Translations under genes and position numbers: made by a program
Shown here: positions 62,377 through 64,000 of the stretch, piece after piece
How the letters are laid out: each line of letters starts with the position of its first letter
How positions within the stretch are numbered: position 1 is the stretch's first letter
DNA from: Paenibacillus anaericanus
GTDB lineage: Bacteria; Bacillota; Bacilli; Paenibacillales; Paenibacillaceae
DNA: 64,000 nucleotides
NCBI RefSeq assembly: GCF_003994475.1
Contig: NZ_RZNY01000012.1
Coordinates: forward strand, 103,254-167,253
Reading direction: 5' to 3'
Notes under the pieces: model-generated
Told to the model about the DNA's origin: nothing
Databases searched by the model: none
What the model saw: the letters and a program-made list of their open reading frames with translations, nothing else

Positions 62377-63642
62377 CTATACTAAGGCTTTAGCCGCAAT
62401 ATCACTGCGATTGTGCTTGCCTTCGAATGTAATGCCTTCAGCTATAGCATAAGCGTTCTTGCGTGCGGCGGCAATGTCTTGTCCTATGCCCACAACGCCA
62501 AGGACGCGTCCACCGTCTGTAACCCATTCGTCGTCTGCATTCTTTGCCGTACCGGCATGGAATACAAGCGCATCCTTCGCTTTCTCAAGCCCTGAGATCG
62601 GTAATCCTGTCGGATAGGAAGCGGGATATCCACCGGAAGCGAGCACTACGCATACAGCTGCTTCATCGCTCCACTCAATCTCGACCTGATCCAGTGTGCC
62701 GTTTACAGCAGCCAAGAAAATTTCCAACAAGTCGCTCTTCAAGCGCGGTAGAACCACCTGTGTCTCCGGGTCGCCAAACCGAGCATTAAACTCGATTGTC
62801 TTGGGCTTACCATCAGGTGAGATCATCAGACCTGCGAATAGAATACCACGGAAATGACGTCCTTCCGTAACCATTGCTTTGGCTGTCGGCTTGATAATTG
62901 TTTCGATAGCTTCTTCAATAATGCTATCTGCAATGTGAGGTAGCGGGGAGTAGGTTCCCATACCACCTGTATTTGGACCTTGATCCGCATCATAGACCTG
63001 CTTGTGATCCTGCGCAGCTGCCATCGGACGAACCGTCTCTCCATCAACAAAGGCCAGAATAGACATCTCTTGACCTGCTAGGAACTCCTCGATAACGACC
63101 TGGGCACCGGATTCACCAAAAACCTTATTCACCATGATATCTTTTAAGGCAGATTCGGCTTGCTCGGAGGTAAATGCAACCGTTACACCTTTACCAGCAG
63201 CCAGCCCATCTGCTTTGATAACTATCGGCAGAGGTTGGCTCTGTAAATATTTCAGCGCCGCCTCATATTGATCAAACTTCTCGTAAGCCGCTGTCGGAAT
63301 ATCGTATTTCTTCAGCAAATCCTTCATGAACGTCTTACTTCCTTCAATATACGCCGCATTCTTGCGCGGTCCAAATACCGGAATATCCTTAGCTTCAAAA
63401 GCATCTACAATTCCATCCACAAGTGGATCGTCAGGACCAACGACAACAAGCCCAACTTTCTTCTCCTGTGCGAAAGCTGTCAGTCGGTCGAACTCGTTCA
63501 CCTGAATAGGTACAATCTCCGCAATTTCGCCAATTCCAGCATTACCTGGCGCACAATAAATTACTCCTGCATTCGGACTTTTGGCTAATGCCCAGCAAAT
63601 TGCATGTTCGCGGCCTCCGCCACCAATCACTAAAATATCCAT
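62377..63642 (-). CDS. purD: Phosphoribosylamine-glycine ligase (GAR synthetase)
   Basis: This 421-residue ATP-grasp enzyme joins glycine to phosphoribosylamine in purine synthesis. It begins MDILVIGGGGREHAICWALA. It contains VVVGPDDPLVDGIVD, the ATP-grasp KADGLAAGKGV, QVVIEEFLAGQEMS and MGTYSPLP. The metal-binding FNARFGDPETQ follows. Length matches PurD. GGGGGAAACA precedes the ATG. In Bacillus it ends the pur operon after purH; here the 358 bp upstream are not purH-coding, so it may be transcribed separately or after a longer gap. Confidence 0.95.
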   Translation of the reverse strand: MDILVIGGGGREHAICWALAKSPNAGVIYCAPGNAGIGEIAEIVPIQVNEFDRLTAFAQEKKVGLVVVGPDDPLVDGIVDAFEAKDIPVFGPRKNAAYIEGSKTFMKDLLKKYDIPTAAYEKFDQYEAALKYLQSQPLPIVIKADGLAAGKGVTVAFTSEQAESALKDIMVNKVFGESGAQVVIEEFLAGQEMSILAFVDGETVRPMAAAQDHKQVYDADQGPNTGGMGTYSPLPHIADSIIEEAIETIIKPTAKAMVTEGRHFRGILFAGLMISPDGKPKTIEFNARFGDPETQVVLPRLKSDLLEIFLAAVNGTLDQVEIEWSDEAAVCVVLASGGYPASYPTGLPISGLEKAKDALVFHAGTAKNADDEWVTDGGRVLGVVGIGQDIAAARKNAYAIAEGITFEGKHNRSDIAAKALV

Positions 63643-64000
63643 TGTTTCCCCCTTTGCTTCCTAGCAAGAAACGGCAGGACGTCTGCAAGAATGATTAGCG
63701 GAGACATGATTCGCACACGTCCCCACTCACCTTACTTATTAACGGTCCTGCCGCCCTATTATAGTTGAACTAATCATTGTGATTATAGGCTCCGTGAGCG
63801 AAAAGTTCTTACGATCGCTGTTGTCCCCAAATTTCTTGATTGAATTATTATAAAGGTTGAAATTCGGGGACAAAGGCGAACGAAGCTTATGCTTCCGATG
63901 TAGCTTTCCTAAGGAAAGCTTTTAGCTTCTTCAGAATCATTTCGCTCTCTCCGCTATATCATCATTCTTTATTTCATCAAATATAGCCGGTTATAACTTA
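63643..64000 (-). other. Non-coding region upstream of purD
   Basis: No gene is evident. A nine-base stem, CGGCAGGAC (63672-63680) with GTCCTGCCG (63745-63753), encloses about 64 nt and is followed on the minus strand by TTTCTTGC. It could be a terminator or leader structure. Two TATAAT-like -10 sequences lie at about 63760-63790 without a good -35. A 15-codon minus-strand frame (MILKKLKAFLRKATSEA, about 63893-63940) has GGAGAGAGCGAA before its ATG. An AAGCTTTCC/GGAAAGCTT inverted repeat overlaps it. Confidence 0.4.

Noticed and set aside
1..64000. tRNA, rRNA, insertion sequences or prophage genes
   Set aside because: No tRNA cloverleaf, rRNA core, transposase, integrase or phage structural motif was recognised by eye.

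Overview
The window looks like the chromosome of a Paenibacillus or a close relative in the Bacillales. The evidence is strong AGGAGG-type ribosome binding sites with frequent GTG and TTG starts, a protein ending in S-layer homology (SLH) domains, a copper-amine-oxidase-type stalk protein, a modular GH87-type alpha-1,3-glucanase, a T-box leader, LuxS, YerB/YerC-like proteins and many AraC regulators. No rRNA, tRNA, CRISPR array, transposase or integrase was seen. Most genes lie on the minus strand.

Layout. 1-2.4 kb: tail of an ABC transporter, a TPR-GGDEF diguanylate cyclase, and a nuclease-like gene that has lost its 5' end. 2.4-11.3 kb: secreted alpha-1,3-glucanase, stalk protein, and a small operon of an AraC regulator, an APH-GNAT fusion and a 49-residue membrane protein. 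11.8-13.1 kb: purine/uracil permease. 13.3-19.3 kb: a seven-gene minus-strand operon metN-metI-metQ-M20 amidohydrolase-luxS-SDR-mtnN, with a clear sigma-A promoter and a shared terminator; it joins methionine-type uptake to the activated methyl cycle. 19.5-21.3 kb: a lipoprotein fumarate-reductase-like flavoprotein behind an Fnr-type site, broken by a TTGG repeat.

21.4-32.5 kb: two conserved hypothetical proteins, a 1160-residue SLH surface protein, a stretch of gene debris, a MetE-like methionine synthase, a T-box-controlled amino acid permease and an AraC protein with a cysteine-peptidase-like tail. 32.6-40.2 kb: an A+T-rich malto-oligosaccharide cassette (MalG, MalF, binding protein, GH13 enzyme, short LacI regulator, starch-binding-type lipoprotein). 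It lies between two identical 26-bp direct repeats that correspond to the 3' end of the adjacent 23S rRNA methyltransferase gene.

40.4-64 kb: mostly ordinary chromosome. It holds the rRNA methyltransferase, DagK, CbiX, YerC, CorA, Pit with a DUF47 partner, YerB, a LigB-type dioxygenase, an alpha/beta hydrolase, an erythromycin-esterase homologue, a six-gene GntR/ABC operon with a visible promoter and operator, IlvA, a glyoxalase-family dioxygenase, an AraC regulator and PurD. Two intergenic regions carry short iterated repeats. All assignments come from reading the sequence by eye; no database search was run.
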